A stretch of DNA of 64,000 nucleotides from Maioricimonas rarisocia (GCF_007747795.1 NZ_CP036275.1:4890001-4954000); one strand, 5' to 3'. Shown: positions 50,690 through 62,466, counted from the stretch's first letter. Numbers and translations are program-made. The notes: a model not told the origin generated them from the letters alone.

Positions 50690-53600
50690 TCAGTCCTCGC
50701 CCGCTGCGACGTCTGCAGCTTCCGGCTGAAGCGGATACCAGCGGAGATTGTCGAGCCGATCCGTCGTAGCAAGAATCCGCTCATCGGCCGAAAGCGCCAT
50801 CTGCCGGTAGCGGAGTTCGGTCTGGGCCATCGAGAACAGTTTCTGCCGGGTCGGAAGATGCCACAGCACGACTTCTCCCTGCGTTGTCGCCGTAACGGCA
50901 GTTCGCCCGTCGCGGGAGATCTGCAGATCCACCGGCGAGCCGGAGGTATGCACGCCCACCACGTCCGGTCTGCCCCCCTCTCTCCAGCCCCAGATCCGGA
51001 TCGTCCGGTCACTTCCGATCGTCGCGAGCTCCTCGTCTCCGGGGAGAAACGCCAGGCTCCGTATTGCCTCGTCGTGGTGACGGAGTGACTCGGCAATCAG
51101 TTGTCCGGAGTCGAGCTCAAACACCAGAGCATCCCGGCCCCGATTGACAGCGACCAGCTTTCCGTCTTCGGAAAGTGCCGCCCGCCAGTTGTCGGCCAGC
51201 GCGATTTCAAACCGTGTTTCAAGAGACGGGACATCAAGCACTTTGATACGGTCGTCATCCCGACTGACGCTCGCCAGCAGACTTCCATCCTTCGAACACC
51301 GCAGTTCCCAGACGCCGTGGTCGAACTTCAGATCGCGCACACGAACATCCGAGGGTTTGTCGAACGGAATCATGAACAGACGGCCGTCCAGGGTACCGGC
51401 AAACAGCCGCTGCCCGTCCGGCGAATACCGGACCTCCGACCACTCCAGCCCGACGGGGAAGCCCTCCAGGGGCACTTCCTTGCCGGTCTGAAGGTCGATC
51501 CGCCCCATCTGATTCTCCCGGATCCATACCAGATGGCGGCCGTCGGGAGACAACGCAAACTGTTGCGGGTAGACGCCTGGAAGGATGCGGCCACGACGGA
51601 GCCCGGGTGAAAGCCGTGTCCGGCAGAGCGTTCCGTCCCGCGCCACCGAAAGGACCGTGTCGTCGCCGCTCCACAGGACGCCGTAGATCCTGTCGCTGTG
51701 CGACTTCCATGCCGTGGCAAGCCGCAGTGTCCGGGCGCTTCCGAATGGAGACCGTTCAATCAGGACCAGATGCAGTGTGCCGCCCCTGGTCGCAGCAACA
51801 ATGGCCGTCTCATCCGCGGATACGGCGAGACTCTGAACCGGATCGCCGAGCGAGAGCCACGCCTCGGCCTCGCCCGTCCCGGCGTTCGTGAGCGTCAATG
51901 TGCCGTCGAGTCCACCATCGACAATCCAGGAGTCGCCGCCGAACATCGCGAGTACACTGAGGCGATCCACACGTCGGTCGCTGCGGCTCCATGGCTTCCG
52001 CTTCTGCAGATCCCAGAGGATCATAGTATGGTCTGCGGAGACGCTTCCGAGCATCCGCCCATCCTGCGAGACCTCGAGTGCTTCCACCTCCCGGTCATGT
52101 CCAGTCAGCTTTGACAGGAGCTCTCCGGTTTCGAAATCGAAGATGCCGATCCAGGGTTCGCGACCGGCCACAAAGACCTGCTTCTCATCGGGATCGAGGA
52201 TCGCGGAATAAACCTGCCGCTCACCATACCTGATAGTCTGCAGAAGCTCGAATGCAGGAAACGACCAGATGCGCACCGTGCCGTCGTCGCCCGCGGTCAG
52301 CAGCCTCGCCCCGTCTTTGGTAAATGTGAGGCCATTCACTTCCTTCTGACCGGTGTCGAACGAATCGATCAGCTTGAGAGTGCGGGGATCCAGAAGATAA
52401 ACGGAAGCCGTGGCCCCTGCAGCCAGAAGCCACTGACGGTCCGGGCTGTGCTGGAGGGTGTACAGCGGACCTTTACTCAGTGCGATTTCGGTTGTATGTC
52501 CGGTGACCTGCCGCATAAGCAGATGCCATTCCAGGCCCCGCCGATCGGTCGTAGCCGGCCCCGGTCGATGCCGATTCAGAAGGGCCGCAGCCTGTTGCAC
52601 CTCCCCCTGTTCGATCGACTGCGCAGCCAACTGAACGTCCGACACGTACAGCAGTTCTTCGGCACGTTCCCGCTCGCGATCCGCTTCCTGAAGGCGACGT
52701 TCGGCCAGCCCCCGTGCTTTGACAGCTTCGTTCCGCTGCACCATCGCCACGGCCAGTCCCGCACAGAGGGCCACCAGGACGATCGCAGCAGTGGCGATCG
52801 CCCCGCGGTAATGGCCGGCCAGCTTGCTCAGCCGATACCACGCCGACGGAGGTCGAGCCGCAACAAGGTCCCCTTCCAGGAACCGTTCGATATCGTCTGC
52901 CAGTGCCGTGGGCGATTCATAGCGACGATTGCGATCCTTCTCGATCGCCTTCATGACGATCCAGTCGAGTTCACCGGCCAGTTGGTTGCGAAGCCGACGG
53001 GGATCCAGCCGCCGCTCTTCGCAGACGCGGGAACTCTCCTTCTCGGACAGATTGGCGAACTGACCACTGGGCCGAAGCGGTTCCCTGTGCCGAAGAATGC
53101 GCCGAAGCTGCTCTGGAGTGGAGTTCCTCAGTGAGTCCCTGTCGTAGGGCGTCGCCCCCGACACCAATCGGTACAGCACGACCCCGAGCGAATACACGTC
53201 CGAGCGGGTATCGATGTCGAGACTACCCATCTCGGCCTGCTCGGGACTCATGTACATGGGCGTCCCGATCATCTGGTCGAACGCCGTGTAGACCGTTTGC
53301 CCGCGCAGCTGCTGAGTGAGTGCTTTCGCCACGCCGAAATCAATCACTTTCGGAACGGGCGCGTCATCCTGCCGCGCCACCAGAATGTTCGACGGCTTCA
53401 GGTCACGGTGGATGATTCCCTTCTGGTGAGCATGCTGGACCGCACGACAGACGTCGACGAAGATTCGCAGCCGGTCTTCAATGGTGAGTCGCATACGATC
53501 GCAGAACGTCGTGATCCGTTGCCCGCGCACGAGTTCCATGACAAAGTACGGGCGTCCGTTCTGCGTCATGCCGGCATCCAGCACTTTCGCGACGTGCGGA

Positions 53601-54010
53601 TGGTCCATCATCGCCAGCGTCTGCCGCTCCACCTCGAAGCGGGCGATGACTTCGCGCGAGTCCATCCCCGGCTTGATGAGCTTCAGCGCCACCTCGCGAC
53701 GGATCGGTTCGACCTGCTCGGCCACGTAAACGACGCCGAATCCCCCTTCGCCGATTTTCTCGCGAAGGTGGTAGGGACCGATCACCGTCGAAACCAGTTC
53801 GACGTCATCGATTCGGGGCGTGATCGGCGAGATCGAATCGTCGAACAGTTGCGACGGATTCGCATGGGCCTGCAGAAGCAATTCGACACGGTCTGCGAGC
53901 TGGGAATCCTCGCGACGCACCTCGGCCAGTCGCCCTGACCAGTCGGACGGGGGACAGGTCTCGATCAGTTCGACGAACAGCGTTCTCGCCCGCGGCCCAT
54001 TCCCGGACAT
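50690..54010 (-). CDS. Membrane Ser/Thr protein kinase with C-terminal WD40 propeller
   Basis: The 1106-residue protein has a complete Hanks-type kinase domain (about residues 78-375): glycine loop GEGGFG 87-92, Lys 110, HRDLKPSN from 201, DFG 224-226 and a TPMYMSPEQ activation-segment end. A single membrane segment (403-423) leads into a coiled coil (about 424-455) and then a WD40 region (about 510-1095) with many blades such as GLTFTKDGARLLTAGDDGTVRIW. The N-terminal 70 residues (FVELIETCPPSDWSGRL) match the short helical module found in kinases paired with ECF sigma factors. The sigma-factor gene is 8 nt upstream, so the two are surely cotranscribed. Confidence 0.93.
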   Translation of the reverse strand: MSGNGPRARTLFVELIETCPPSDWSGRLAEVRREDSQLADRVELLLQAHANPSQLFDDSISPITPRIDDVELVSTVIGPYHLREKIGEGGFGVVYVAEQVEPIRREVALKLIKPGMDSREVIARFEVERQTLAMMDHPHVAKVLDAGMTQNGRPYFVMELVRGQRITTFCDRMRLTIEDRLRIFVDVCRAVQHAHQKGIIHRDLKPSNILVARQDDAPVPKVIDFGVAKALTQQLRGQTVYTAFDQMIGTPMYMSPEQAEMGSLDIDTRSDVYSLGVVLYRLVSGATPYDRDSLRNSTPEQLRRILRHREPLRPSGQFANLSEKESSRVCEERRLDPRRLRNQLAGELDWIVMKAIEKDRNRRYESPTALADDIERFLEGDLVAARPPSAWYRLSKLAGHYRGAIATAAIVLVALCAGLAVAMVQRNEAVKARGLAERRLQEADRERERAEELLYVSDVQLAAQSIEQGEVQQAAALLNRHRPGPATTDRRGLEWHLLMRQVTGHTTEIALSKGPLYTLQHSPDRQWLLAAGATASVYLLDPRTLKLIDSFDTGQKEVNGLTFTKDGARLLTAGDDGTVRIWSFPAFELLQTIRYGERQVYSAILDPDEKQVFVAGREPWIGIFDFETGELLSKLTGHDREVEALEVSQDGRMLGSVSADHTMILWDLQKRKPWSRSDRRVDRLSVLAMFGGDSWIVDGGLDGTLTLTNAGTGEAEAWLSLGDPVQSLAVSADETAIVAATRGGTLHLVLIERSPFGSARTLRLATAWKSHSDRIYGVLWSGDDTVLSVARDGTLCRTRLSPGLRRGRILPGVYPQQFALSPDGRHLVWIRENQMGRIDLQTGKEVPLEGFPVGLEWSEVRYSPDGQRLFAGTLDGRLFMIPFDKPSDVRVRDLKFDHGVWELRCSKDGSLLASVSRDDDRIKVLDVPSLETRFEIALADNWRAALSEDGKLVAVNRGRDALVFELDSGQLIAESLRHHDEAIRSLAFLPGDEELATIGSDRTIRIWGWREGGRPDVVGVHTSGSPVDLQISRDGRTAVTATTQGEVVLWHLPTRQKLFSMAQTELRYRQMALSADERILATTDRLDNLRWYPLQPEAADVAAGED

Positions 54011-54018
54011 CGTCGTCT

Positions 54019-54642
54019 TCAGCTGAGTGAATGTCGGTCGTTGTCATCGACTGGCCGGGTCGTCCCGGACGCCTCGGCCGATTCGTCGCTTGTTCCCACC
54101 GACGGGTAGTTCAGTTCACACTGCAGCCAGGCCCGCCCGTACGCCCAGGCCTGATTCGCGAGCGCCCGCGGCAGCCTTAGTGACGTCCCCGCGTCGCCAA
54201 CACTCATCCCGGCAAAGAATCTCCGTTCGACCATGCCGGCCGCCTGAGGATCCTCGGAGGCGAGCCGGTGCAGGGCGTCTTCAAGCCGCAGCAGCTGCTC
54301 CATTGTACACGCCGTCGTGGCCAGATCGTCCAGAAGCTCGATCGACGGCCGCTCGTCGACGTCCGCCTGCGAGGGGCCGCGGGAGGCAATCTCGACGAGG
54401 ACGCGTCGCATCGCCCGGGCAGCATCGCTCAGAAATTCGAGGCGGCTGGTGCCTGCCAGGTTACCGCCGACGCCTGCCTGCCGTGCGAATGCTTCCTCGA
54501 CAAGGGCCTTGGCCCGCAGAGGTTGTCCCGGCCCCGTCAGCTGCACGTCGGCTAGCTGTCGCAGTTCCGCCATAAGAAGCCGAAGCCGCGTCGTTTCAGC
54601 CGCCTGGTCATCCGATCCCCGCGCATCAGACGTCTCGTTCAT
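54019..54642 (-). CDS. ECF-type sigma factor, kinase-associated, divergent
   Basis: ATG at 54642 (MNETSDARG) starts a 207-residue protein; the frame is open upstream without homology. Its order of segments matches the planctomycete/acidobacterial ECF group: LMAELRQLADVQL, LRAKALVEEAFAR (region 2.1), ARAMRRVLVEIA (region 2.4), a linker, and ALHRLASEDPQAAGMVERRFFAGMSVGDA (region 4). The final helix reads LPRALANQAWAYGRAWL, where family members normally have a Ser-x-x-Thr-Val-x-x-x-W type recognition helix, and region 2.3/2.4 is also short. It may be a modified or non-DNA-binding regulator. The kinase gene begins 8 nt later. Confidence 0.75.
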   Translation of the reverse strand: MNETSDARGSDDQAAETTRLRLLMAELRQLADVQLTGPGQPLRAKALVEEAFARQAGVGGNLAGTSRLEFLSDAARAMRRVLVEIASRGPSQADVDERPSIELLDDLATTACTMEQLLRLEDALHRLASEDPQAAGMVERRFFAGMSVGDAGTSLRLPRALANQAWAYGRAWLQCELNYPSVGTSDESAEASGTTRPVDDNDRHSLS

Positions 54643-54987
54643 GGGCCCCGAAACTGCCAAATCAGACTCGATCTCATGTGACTGCAGTGCACACTGGCCC
54701 ATTGCGGCTCGACCGCGAGCGGATTGTCCTGTTCCGCAGTAGCGCTGGCAAGCATCTGGTGCCGCTGGATCATCCAACTCAAGAGAGAATCCCCAGAAAA
54801 TGCGGAACAGGTACACATGTTGCTGATTGGCTCCTCCGCAAAACCCTGCCATCCCTGAGGTTCTTCCCGACCCCACACGTACCGATAATGCCTGATTCGC
54901 GATACACTCGTCCAGTATCGATCGCCCGAATTGTCTCGCAAGACGGCCCACGACGTTTCCCGGCCTCGCCAACGGTCACCCCGCGTC
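54643..54987. other. Divergent intergenic region
   Basis: These 345 nt separate the sigma-factor and P-type ATPase genes. Nothing gene-like or strongly structured is seen; both promoters must lie here. Confidence 0.5.
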
Positions 54988-56871
54988 ATGCCCCATGTTG
55001 ATCCCGATTCGGAGTTGATCCGCCGCTGGAGCTCCCGGGAGACAGCGATTGCCCTGCTGGCAGTGGCCATGATCTCCGTCCATCTCATCCTGCGGTTCGC
55101 CGTCGGAACGTCGGAGCCGGTTCACAACCTGCCCCTGTGGCTGGTGCTGCTGCTGGGTGGCGGTCCGCTGGTGTGGGACCTGCTCGGCAAACTGCTGCGA
55201 CGGGAGTTCGGATCGGACCTGCTCGCCGGTATCTCGATCGTCGTCTCCGCAATCCTGGGGGAGTACCTCGCCGGCTCTCTGGTCGTGTTGATGCTCTCCG
55301 GCGGTGAGGCGCTGGAAGCGTACGCAGTTCGGAGCGCCTCCTCGGTCCTGCAGGCCCTCAGCCGGAGGATGCCCTCCGTCGCCCATCGAAAGACCGATTC
55401 GGTCGTCGACGACGTCCCGCTCGACGAAATCGCCGTGGGGGATATCGTGGCGGTCTTTCCGCACGAGATCTGCCCCGTCGACGGCACCGTCGAGGAAGGG
55501 CACGGCGTAATGGACGAGTCGTACCTGACCGGCGAGCCGTACATGATGTCCAAGACGCCCGGCTCGGACGTCCTTTCGGGAGCCATTAACGGCGACTCGG
55601 CCCTCATCGTTCGTGCGACGAAGCTGGCCGTCGATTCGCGATACGCCCGCATCATGGCCGTCATGCAGGAATCAGAGCAGCACCGTCCGCGGATGCGCCG
55701 TCTGGCCGACCGGCTGGGCGCCTGGTACACGCCGCTGGCCATTGGAATCGGCGTGGCGGCATGGGCGGCCTCCGGCGATCCGGTTCGCTTCCTGGCAGTG
55801 ATGGTCGTAGCGACACCCTGTCCGCTTCTGATCGCCATTCCGGTCGCCATCATCGGTTCGATCTCGCTGGCTGCCCGACGGGCCATTATCGTCCGCGATC
55901 CGACGGCTCTGGAAACGGCCGACACTTGCCGGACCCTGATCTTCGACAAAACCGGCACGCTGACCTACGGCGAACCGAAGCTGGTCGAACAGCTGACGGC
56001 CCCCGCATTCGAATCACACGAGGTTCTGTCGCTGGTCGGCAGCCTTGAACGGTTCTCGAAGCATCCCCTCGCCACCGCGATCGTCTCCGCAGCCACCAGC
56101 GAAGGGACGGTGGTCCACGATGTCAGCGCGATCAGCGAGCCCCCGGGGCGGGGAATGCAGGGAACCGTCGCCGGTCGTCGGGTCGAACTGACCAGCCGGA
56201 AGAAGCTGCTCGCACGTGAGCCCGGCCTCGAGACGTCCTTTCCCCCACAGGTCGGTGGCCTCGAATGCGTGATCGTCATCGACGGAGCGTATGCGGCCAC
56301 CTACCGCTTCCGGGACACGCCGCGAATGGATGGCAGGCCGTTCATTCACCATCTTTCGCCCCGGCACAAGATCGGCCGCACTCTGCTCGTCTCGGGAGAC
56401 CGCGAATCGGAGGTCCGTTATCTGGCCGAGCAGGTGGGCATCCGGGACGTTTACTTCAGTCAGAGCCCGGAACAGAAGGTCGAGATCGTCCGCCGCGAGT
56501 CGCAGGATGCCAACACGATGTTTGTCGGAGATGGCATCAACGACGCCCCAGCCCTGATGACTGCCACCGTGGGAGTGGCCTTCGGACAGAACAGTGACGT
56601 CACGACCGAAGCGGCCGATGTCGTCGTCATGGACAGCTCGCTGCAGAAGATCGACGAGTTCCTGCACATCAGCCGGCGCATGAGACGGATCGCACTGCAG
56701 AGCGCCATCGGCGGCATGGGCCTGAGTCTCGTCGGCATGTTCATCGCCGCCGCGGGTTACCTGCCGCCGGTCGCGGGGGCCATCACCCAGGAGGTGATCG
56801 ACGTGCTGGCGGTCGTCAACGCACTGCGAGTGGCACTTCCGCCGAAAGAACTGATTGATTTCGAGCCTTGA
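54988..56871 (+). CDS. P1B-type heavy-metal ATPase without metal-binding domain, TPC motif
   Basis: ATG at 54988 gives 627 residues. Two helices and then a pair of TM segments precede the actuator domain with the TGE loop (SYLTGEPY). The membrane metal site reads T276-P277-C278 (ATPCPLL) instead of the common CPC or CPH. The phosphorylation site DKTGTLT has Asp 320, and the hinge [10 protein letters not shown] is present; the nucleotide-binding His region is in [12 protein letters not shown]. No N-terminal Cys-rich metal-binding domain exists. The type of metal cannot be read; related TPC/SPC proteins move divalent cations. It stands alone between a divergent sigma factor gene and a convergent DUF1501 gene 21 nt away. 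Confidence 0.88.
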   Translation: MPHVDPDSELIRRWSSRETAIALLAVAMISVHLILRFAVGTSEPVHNLPLWLVLLLGGGPLVWDLLGKLLRREFGSDLLAGISIVVSAILGEYLAGSLVVLMLSGGEALEAYAVRSASSVLQALSRRMPSVAHRKTDSVVDDVPLDEIAVGDIVAVFPHEICPVDGTVEEGHGVMDESYLTGEPYMMSKTPGSDVLSGAINGDSALIVRATKLAVDSRYARIMAVMQESEQHRPRMRRLADRLGAWYTPLAIGIGVAAWAASGDPVRFLAVMVVATPCPLLIAIPVAIIGSISLAARRAIIVRDPTALETADTCRTLIFDKTGTLTYGEPKLVEQLTAPAFESHEVLSLVGSLERFSKHPLATAIVSAATSEGTVVHDVSAISEPPGRGMQGTVAGRRVELTSRKKLLAREPGLETSFPPQVGGLECVIVIDGAYAATYRFRDTPRMDGRPFIHHLSPRHKIGRTLLVSGDRESEVRYLAEQVGIRDVYFSQSPEQKVEIVRRESQDANTMFVGDGINDAPALMTATVGVAFGQNSDVTTEAADVVVMDSSLQKIDEFLHISRRMRRIALQSAIGGMGLSLVGMFIAAAGYLPPVAGAITQEVIDVLAVVNALRVALPPKELIDFEP

Positions 56872-56892
56872 ACGGCCGCGTCGCGATTGCGC

Positions 56893-58338
56893 TCAACCGT
56901 TCTGCAGTACCGGGTGCAGCACATTGCCGTGCACGTCGGTCAGCCTGAAGTCGCGCCCTCCATAGCGGTACGTCAGCTTCTCGTGGTCGACGCCGAGCTG
57001 ATGCAGGACCGTCGCCCACAGGTCGTAGATTTCGCACTTGTTCTCGACAGCATGATAGCCGAACTCGTCCGTTTCGCCGTACGTCGTTCCTCCCTGAACG
57101 CCACCGCCCGCCATCCAGACACTGAAGCCGAACGGATTGTGGTCGCGACCGTTGCTACCCTGTGAGAAGGGAGTCCGACCGAACTCACCCGCCCAGACGA
57201 TCAGCGTCTCATCGAGCAGACCCCGCTGCCGGAGATCCTTGATCAGTGCCGCGATCGGCTGATCGACCTGCCCGGCCATCGCCCGGTGCCCCTTCTCGAG
57301 ATCGCCGTGCTGATCCCAGGGATTGGCCGCCCCACCGGCACCAATCCCCTTGGTCAGGCAACTCAGCTCGATGAACCGCACGCCCCGCTCGACGAGCCGC
57401 CGGGCCAGCAGGCACTGCCGGGCGTAAGCGGCCTTCTGCGGATCATCCGAGTCCACCCCGTACAACCTTTGAGTCGCTTCGGTTTCGCCGGAGATGTCGC
57501 ACAGTTCCGGGACAGCCGACTGCATGCGGAAGGCGGTCTCGTAGTTGCGGATGGCCGCTTCGACCTGCGGCTCGTCGCCGGTCCGATCGAGGAACGCTTC
57601 ATCGAACTGGCGAGCAAAATCGAGTCGCTGCCGCTGCAGATGCGCGGACTCACCCGGCCGGATGTTGCGGATCGCCTCCGGCTTGTCCGCCTTCAGAATC
57701 GAACCCTGATGCTGTGCCGGCAGGAAGCCGTTGCTGAACAGCGCCACGCCTCCGTGCGGCGGGACCGCATTGCCACTCTGCAGCACGACATAGCCGGGCA
57801 GGTCACGGTTTTCCGTTCCCAGCCCGTATGCACACCAGGCTCCGGCGGACGGATACCCCATGAAGGGGAATCCGCTGTGCATGAAGAAGTTGCCTTGCGC
57901 GTGCTCGTTGACCGGTGTGGTCATCGAACGAATCACCGCCAGTTCGTCGGCAACGCCGGCAAGCTGCGGGAACATGCTGCTGACCGGGATGCCGCTCTCG
58001 CCGGCCGGGGCGAACTCGAACGGACTGGCCATGATGTTGCCGTTGTTGTTGAACTGCGTCCGTTCGACCTTCACCGGCATCGGCTGGCCATGCAGTTTCT
58101 TCAGCAGCGGCTTGGGATCGAACGAGTCGACATGCGAGACGCCCCCCGACATGAAGCAGAAGATCACGTGCTTCGCTTTCGGCAGGTGATGCAACTGACG
58201 CAGCGCCGCCTCGGAGGGCAGTACCGCGGTCGCTCCGTACGACGGATCGCTCATCAGGCCGGCCAGGGCAACGGCGCCGAAACCGGTCGAACACCGCTGC
58301 AGCATCTGCCGGCGGGAAACTGGATACTGAAAGGCCAT
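56893..58338 (-). CDS. DUF1501 protein, Tat-exported
   Basis: The 481-residue product (ATG at 58338; a GTG at 58347 is possible) has the Tat signal [20 protein letters not shown]. The DUF1501 family, related to sulfatase/alkaline-phosphatase-fold enzymes, is recognised by [20 protein letters not shown], the segment [19 protein letters not shown], and [20 protein letters not shown]. These contain the Asp/His clusters expected for metal binding. In planctomycetes the family is almost always next to a DUF1549/DUF1553 gene, as here (15-nt gap). The pair is thought to act on sulfated or other complex carbohydrates, but no activity is established. Confidence 0.93.
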   Translation of the reverse strand: MAFQYPVSRRQMLQRCSTGFGAVALAGLMSDPSYGATAVLPSEAALRQLHHLPKAKHVIFCFMSGGVSHVDSFDPKPLLKKLHGQPMPVKVERTQFNNNGNIMASPFEFAPAGESGIPVSSMFPQLAGVADELAVIRSMTTPVNEHAQGNFFMHSGFPFMGYPSAGAWCAYGLGTENRDLPGYVVLQSGNAVPPHGGVALFSNGFLPAQHQGSILKADKPEAIRNIRPGESAHLQRQRLDFARQFDEAFLDRTGDEPQVEAAIRNYETAFRMQSAVPELCDISGETEATQRLYGVDSDDPQKAAYARQCLLARRLVERGVRFIELSCLTKGIGAGGAANPWDQHGDLEKGHRAMAGQVDQPIAALIKDLRQRGLLDETLIVWAGEFGRTPFSQGSNGRDHNPFGFSVWMAGGGVQGGTTYGETDEFGYHAVENKCEIYDLWATVLHQLGVDHEKLTYRYGGRDFRLTDVHGNVLHPVLQNG

Positions 58339-58353
58339 TGCGTCCACCCGTAG

Positions 58354-61300
58354 TTAACGGACGTAGATGAATTCCTTGAACGTGAACAGCGCCTTGGCCA
58401 GGTCGGCCCAGCGAGCCTGTTCGTTCAGCGTTTGCGGCACCGGCCCCAGGGAGGCAGTCTCCTCTTCGAGGCGGGCGATCTGCTGCTCATGTCCTTCGAG
58501 GCGACGGCGCTGATCCTCGCTCAGCTCAGCGAGAACCTGTGACTCCGACACATAGGCCGGATCGTCATGGTATCGGGCCAGCAGTTCTTCAGCCGACAGC
58601 GCCCGGTCGTAAAGCCGCGCCTGCAGAATCCGCCCCGCAAGCAACCGGTTGCCCACCGCCGGCAGATGCCGCACGCCGAACGAGACAACGGTGCTGCCCG
58701 CTTCGAAGGGATAGGGGCCGTCGCTCTGATAGGCCCGGCCGTACGGCTGTCCGTTCCGGTAGCCGACGATGCGGCCGTCGGAGTGATACACGATCGCAAT
58801 GTGAACCGGCTGGCCGACCGCTTCCTGCTCCTGCGGTCCGCCAAACGATTCGGTGCGGGCAAAGTTGTTGCTGCCGGCCAGCCACTGCCGGGGATCCTTC
58901 TCACCGAACACGATCGCATCGAAGAACCGCCCGTCAGGCGACTGCACACTCATCACGCCACCGCCGCGCTGATCGAGGTTGTCCAGCCGAACCCATGCCT
59001 CGAGCGTCTTCTCCCGCAGCGGTTTCGCGATCGGCGCCGTCACGACGTGGGCATTCCCACTGACGACGAGAGCTCCGTCCTCCAGCCGCGCTCCGTTCTG
59101 CGGGGTGCCGTGAGCATTTCCGACGGAGTCACGGAAGTTGTCATCGAATTCCCACGCGGCCACCGGTGCGGGAAGCTGCTTTTGTCCGCTGTCGACCTTC
59201 TGACCCGCTTCGGCCAGCAGTCGCTCACGCACCGGGCCGGTGATCTGTTCGATGGACTGCTGCTTGTCGCGGACGCGCTTCTGCAGTGTCGTCAGCCGGA
59301 TCCGCAGCGTGTTGTGCTCCTCGGCCAGGTCAGCCAGATACCGCTGCACGCGATCAACCTCGGCAGGTGTCGCCTCGCGGGCGAACGCTTCTTCAAACAT
59401 CAGCGAAACCCGCTCGGCCTCGGTCGTCTCTCCTGCAGCAACACTGAAACGGCTTCCCCACGCCTTTGCATATCGCTCGAGGCGCGGGTCGTTCATCAGC
59501 GTCAGAGATTGCGCGGGCACGTTCGTGTTGCTGCGGCGACCGGTGGCGCTGAACGGTTCCGGGAAGTCGAACACCCGCAGGAACGGATCGAGCGAATTCC
59601 GTCGGACCCGCACGTAGATACTGCGCCGCGGCGCGTTGCCGTCCACAGGCGGACCGTACATTGTCCGGTCCAGCACACCTGTAACACTCAGCAAAGTGTC
59701 CCGCACTGCTTCCGCCTCCAGCCGACGAACGTTCGCGTGCGAGAGCAGTTTGTTGCCGGGGTCAATCTCTTTGGCCTTCTCACCTGGCATCGAGGAAAGC
59801 TGCCACGTTCGCGAGGTGACCAGCAGACGAATCATCCGCTTCAGCGACCAGCCCTCCTCCGCGAAATGGTTCGCCAGCCAGTCAAGCAGTTCCGGATGCG
59901 TCGGTTTCTGGCCGAGTCGCCCGAAGTTATCGGGAGTCGCAACAATCCCCTGGCCGAACAGGTGATGCCAGATGCGGTTCACAATGACGCGCCGCGTAAG
60001 CGGGTTGTCCTCACGCAGCAGGTCTTCCGCCAGTTCCCTGCGACCGCTCAGGTGCGTCTCGTACGGCGTCGGATCGATCGCTTCGAGGAAACGTCGCGGC
60101 ACGGCATCCCCCGGCTGCTTGTGATTCCCCCGAATGTAGAGCGGCTGGTCGTATCCGACGGTCTCATCTACGCCGGGCACGCGCGTCGGCACGGGGACAT
60201 CGTTTTCCAGCCGGCGATACTCGGCAATCAGGTCCCTGGCCGCCGGGAATGCGTCCAACTGGTTCGATAGCAGTCCCTGTTCGAGGCAGACAGCCAGCAG
60301 CGCGGCCTGCGCGTCGTCGGCCGAACCGGACTTCCACGCAGAGAGCGCGGCGCCGATCGCATCGATATAGCGATCCACCACTTGTTCCACCGACTCGGGC
60401 GGCGTGTCTCCAGCCGCCTTGAACACCGGATCGAGGAACGCTCGCCCCTCATGCGGACCGGGCGCTCCCTTTGGCAGCAGGACTGCTTCCTGGACACCGA
60501 ACCACGAGCGGGGATTGTTCTTCACCAGCAGCGGAGCATCCGGCCCTGCCGTCAGCTCGACGTGAATCGCGTCGCCGTTCCAGTACGTCAGGTCGTACTT
60601 CTGCCAGCGCCACTGTGGTGACAGGTTTGTGACCGGGTAGACGGTACCGCTGCGGGGATAGTTCTGTACGACATAGCGAAGACTGGCTCCGCCGTCGCCG
60701 ATCACACGAACCCACAGGTCGTACTCCCCGTCGAGTGTGACATCGGGTGACGTCAGCCGGGCCGGGTGCTTCGCCGACAAACCGTGCGAATAGACTCCGG
60801 AAGGATAGATCCCCGTCAGTGCCGCGTCTCCGGCCGGAGCAATCGCGAACTCGCCGGCAGCGTCAGGCGACTCGGGCAACCCGATCCCCGTGGGAAACCA
60901 CTCCGAAAAGTCATCTGCCCGCGACAGATCCCACCGTCGCAGGGGGGCCGCCTCGCGGTGCCGGTCACGCTGCGCGACGTCCGCTTCCCACGCCTTTCGC
61001 TGCTGATCCCACTGCGCGGCGAACTGGTTCCCGTCCCCCTGGCGGACCTCGCGCAACGGATGCAACAGGTGCGACGCCTCTTTCGCGTCCTTCGAGGGAC
61101 CGTCGGGACTCAGCAGACGTTCACGCAGACCGGGAAGACCATCGAGCCAGGCATCGGCAATCGCATCGCGGATCTGCGGTTTGAGCTCAGCCAGTCGATC
61201 CGAATGCTTCTGCTGCTTCTCCGGCAGATCGATGACGGTGCGGGCCGGCCGGCAGGAACTGAGGATGCCGAACATCGCGTAGTAGTCGGCCTGACTGATC

Positions 61301-62466
61301 GCGTCGAACTTATGATCGTGACAGCGGGCACACGAGACCGTCAGCCCCAGAAACGCCTTGCTGAACGCGTTGATCTGATCGTCGGTAAACCGCACCCGCT
61401 CGTCGAGGGCATCGGTCGGAGCAAAACCGTGAAACACCATCCGCCAATGCGCCGGACCGATCGCCGACTCATTGATCCCCAGATCTTCGTTCACCCGCGG
61501 CTCGTCCAGCAGATCACCGGCGACATGCTCGCGCACGAGCTGATCGTACGGGACGTCCGCGTTGAGCGCGCGAATCAGGTAGTCGCGGTACAACCAGGCG
61601 TTGTCGATCGCCGGGTCCCCTTCGGAGCCATGCGACTCGGCATAGCGGATCCAGTCCATCCAGTGCCGGGCCCATCGCTCGCCGAAATGCGGACTCTCCA
61701 GCAGTTCCCCGACCAACGCTTCGATGACGCGATCTCGTTCTGCACCGTCCGCCTGTCCGATCCGTTCTGACCAGCGGCTCGCCTCTTCGGGGGAGGGTGG
61801 GAGACCGACGAGCGTGAAGTACAGCCGACGAACCAGCACACGCGGCTCGGCCGGCTGAACAGGCTCCAGACCGTTCTCTTCCAGCTTCGACAGGATGAAC
61901 CGGTCGACTGGGTGCCCAGACCATTCAGTTCGTTGCACATCCGGTACGGCCGGAGAGGCAATCGGTTGGAAGCTCCACCATTGCTTGCGCCGCTGAAGCT
62001 TCGCCTCCCACGACGTGGCCGCCGCAACGTCATCGGCAGAGGGTGGGTTATCCCGCGGATCGGGCAGACCGAGTGCAATCCATTTCTCGAAGTCTGCAAT
62101 GACACGATCGTCCAGCTTCGGTCCGCCGTCCGGCATCTCGAGGTCTTCCACCTCGTGCCGCAGGATCGCCAGCAGCCGGCTCTCGCCCGGCTTACCGGGC
62201 ACCACAATCGCCCCGCCGTCACCACCATCCAGAAGCGCCCGCCGATGATCGAGCGCCAGTCCTCCCTCGGTCGTCTCGGCCGAGTTGTGACAGTCGTAGC
62301 AGTGCTCGACCAGAACGGGACGGATCTTCGACTCAAAGAACTCGATCTGCTCGGCGGTCGGTTCCGCGGCCGAAAGAGAGGCTGTCATTCCGAGCGGTGC
62401 CACGAGGGCGAGCATTGCAGCCCGGGCCGTCAGCCATCGTCTCCCGGTTTGCCGTGGCTGGCTCAT
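58354..62466 (-). CDS. PSCyt1-DUF1549-DUF1553 protein with LamG domain
   Basis: ATG at 62466, 8 nt after GAAGGG, gives 1370 residues with a Sec signal (ending SLSAAE). Domains in order: cytochrome-c-like PSCyt1 with the heme motif CYDCH near residue 55; DUF1549/PSCyt2 with [14 protein letters not shown] and RYAESHG; a second CxxCH (CARCHDH); a beta-sandwich insert (about residues 560-660); DUF1553/PSD1 with [20 protein letters not shown]; and a LamG/concanavalin-like domain (about 1130-1290, [15 protein letters not shown]). It is the first gene of a pair with DUF1501. The LamG domain suggests binding of a carbohydrate target. Role in electron transfer is inferred from the heme motifs. Confidence 0.93.
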   Translation of the reverse strand: MSQPRQTGRRWLTARAAMLALVAPLGMTASLSAAEPTAEQIEFFESKIRPVLVEHCYDCHNSAETTEGGLALDHRRALLDGGDGGAIVVPGKPGESRLLAILRHEVEDLEMPDGGPKLDDRVIADFEKWIALGLPDPRDNPPSADDVAAATSWEAKLQRRKQWWSFQPIASPAVPDVQRTEWSGHPVDRFILSKLEENGLEPVQPAEPRVLVRRLYFTLVGLPPSPEEASRWSERIGQADGAERDRVIEALVGELLESPHFGERWARHWMDWIRYAESHGSEGDPAIDNAWLYRDYLIRALNADVPYDQLVREHVAGDLLDEPRVNEDLGINESAIGPAHWRMVFHGFAPTDALDERVRFTDDQINAFSKAFLGLTVSCARCHDHKFDAISQADYYAMFGILSSCRPARTVIDLPEKQQKHSDRLAELKPQIRDAIADAWLDGLPGLRERLLSPDGPSKDAKEASHLLHPLREVRQGDGNQFAAQWDQQRKAWEADVAQRDRHREAAPLRRWDLSRADDFSEWFPTGIGLPESPDAAGEFAIAPAGDAALTGIYPSGVYSHGLSAKHPARLTSPDVTLDGEYDLWVRVIGDGGASLRYVVQNYPRSGTVYPVTNLSPQWRWQKYDLTYWNGDAIHVELTAGPDAPLLVKNNPRSWFGVQEAVLLPKGAPGPHEGRAFLDPVFKAAGDTPPESVEQVVDRYIDAIGAALSAWKSGSADDAQAALLAVCLEQGLLSNQLDAFPAARDLIAEYRRLENDVPVPTRVPGVDETVGYDQPLYIRGNHKQPGDAVPRRFLEAIDPTPYETHLSGRRELAEDLLREDNPLTRRVIVNRIWHHLFGQGIVATPDNFGRLGQKPTHPELLDWLANHFAEEGWSLKRMIRLLVTSRTWQLSSMPGEKAKEIDPGNKLLSHANVRRLEAEAVRDTLLSVTGVLDRTMYGPPVDGNAPRRSIYVRVRRNSLDPFLRVFDFPEPFSATGRRSNTNVPAQSLTLMNDPRLERYAKAWGSRFSVAAGETTEAERVSLMFEEAFAREATPAEVDRVQRYLADLAEEHNTLRIRLTTLQKRVRDKQQSIEQITGPVRERLLAEAGQKVDSGQKQLPAPVAAWEFDDNFRDSVGNAHGTPQNGARLEDGALVVSGNAHVVTAPIAKPLREKTLEAWVRLDNLDQRGGGVMSVQSPDGRFFDAIVFGEKDPRQWLAGSNNFARTESFGGPQEQEAVGQPVHIAIVYHSDGRIVGYRNGQPYGRAYQSDGPYPFEAGSTVVSFGVRHLPAVGNRLLAGRILQARLYDRALSAEELLARYHDDPAYVSESQVLAELSEDQRRRLEGHEQQIARLEEETASLGPVPQTLNEQARWADLAKALFTFKEFIYVR

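Noticed and set aside
58567-60270. Plus-strand frame opposite the DUF1553 gene
   Set aside because: Shadow of a well-supported gene; no recognisable domain.
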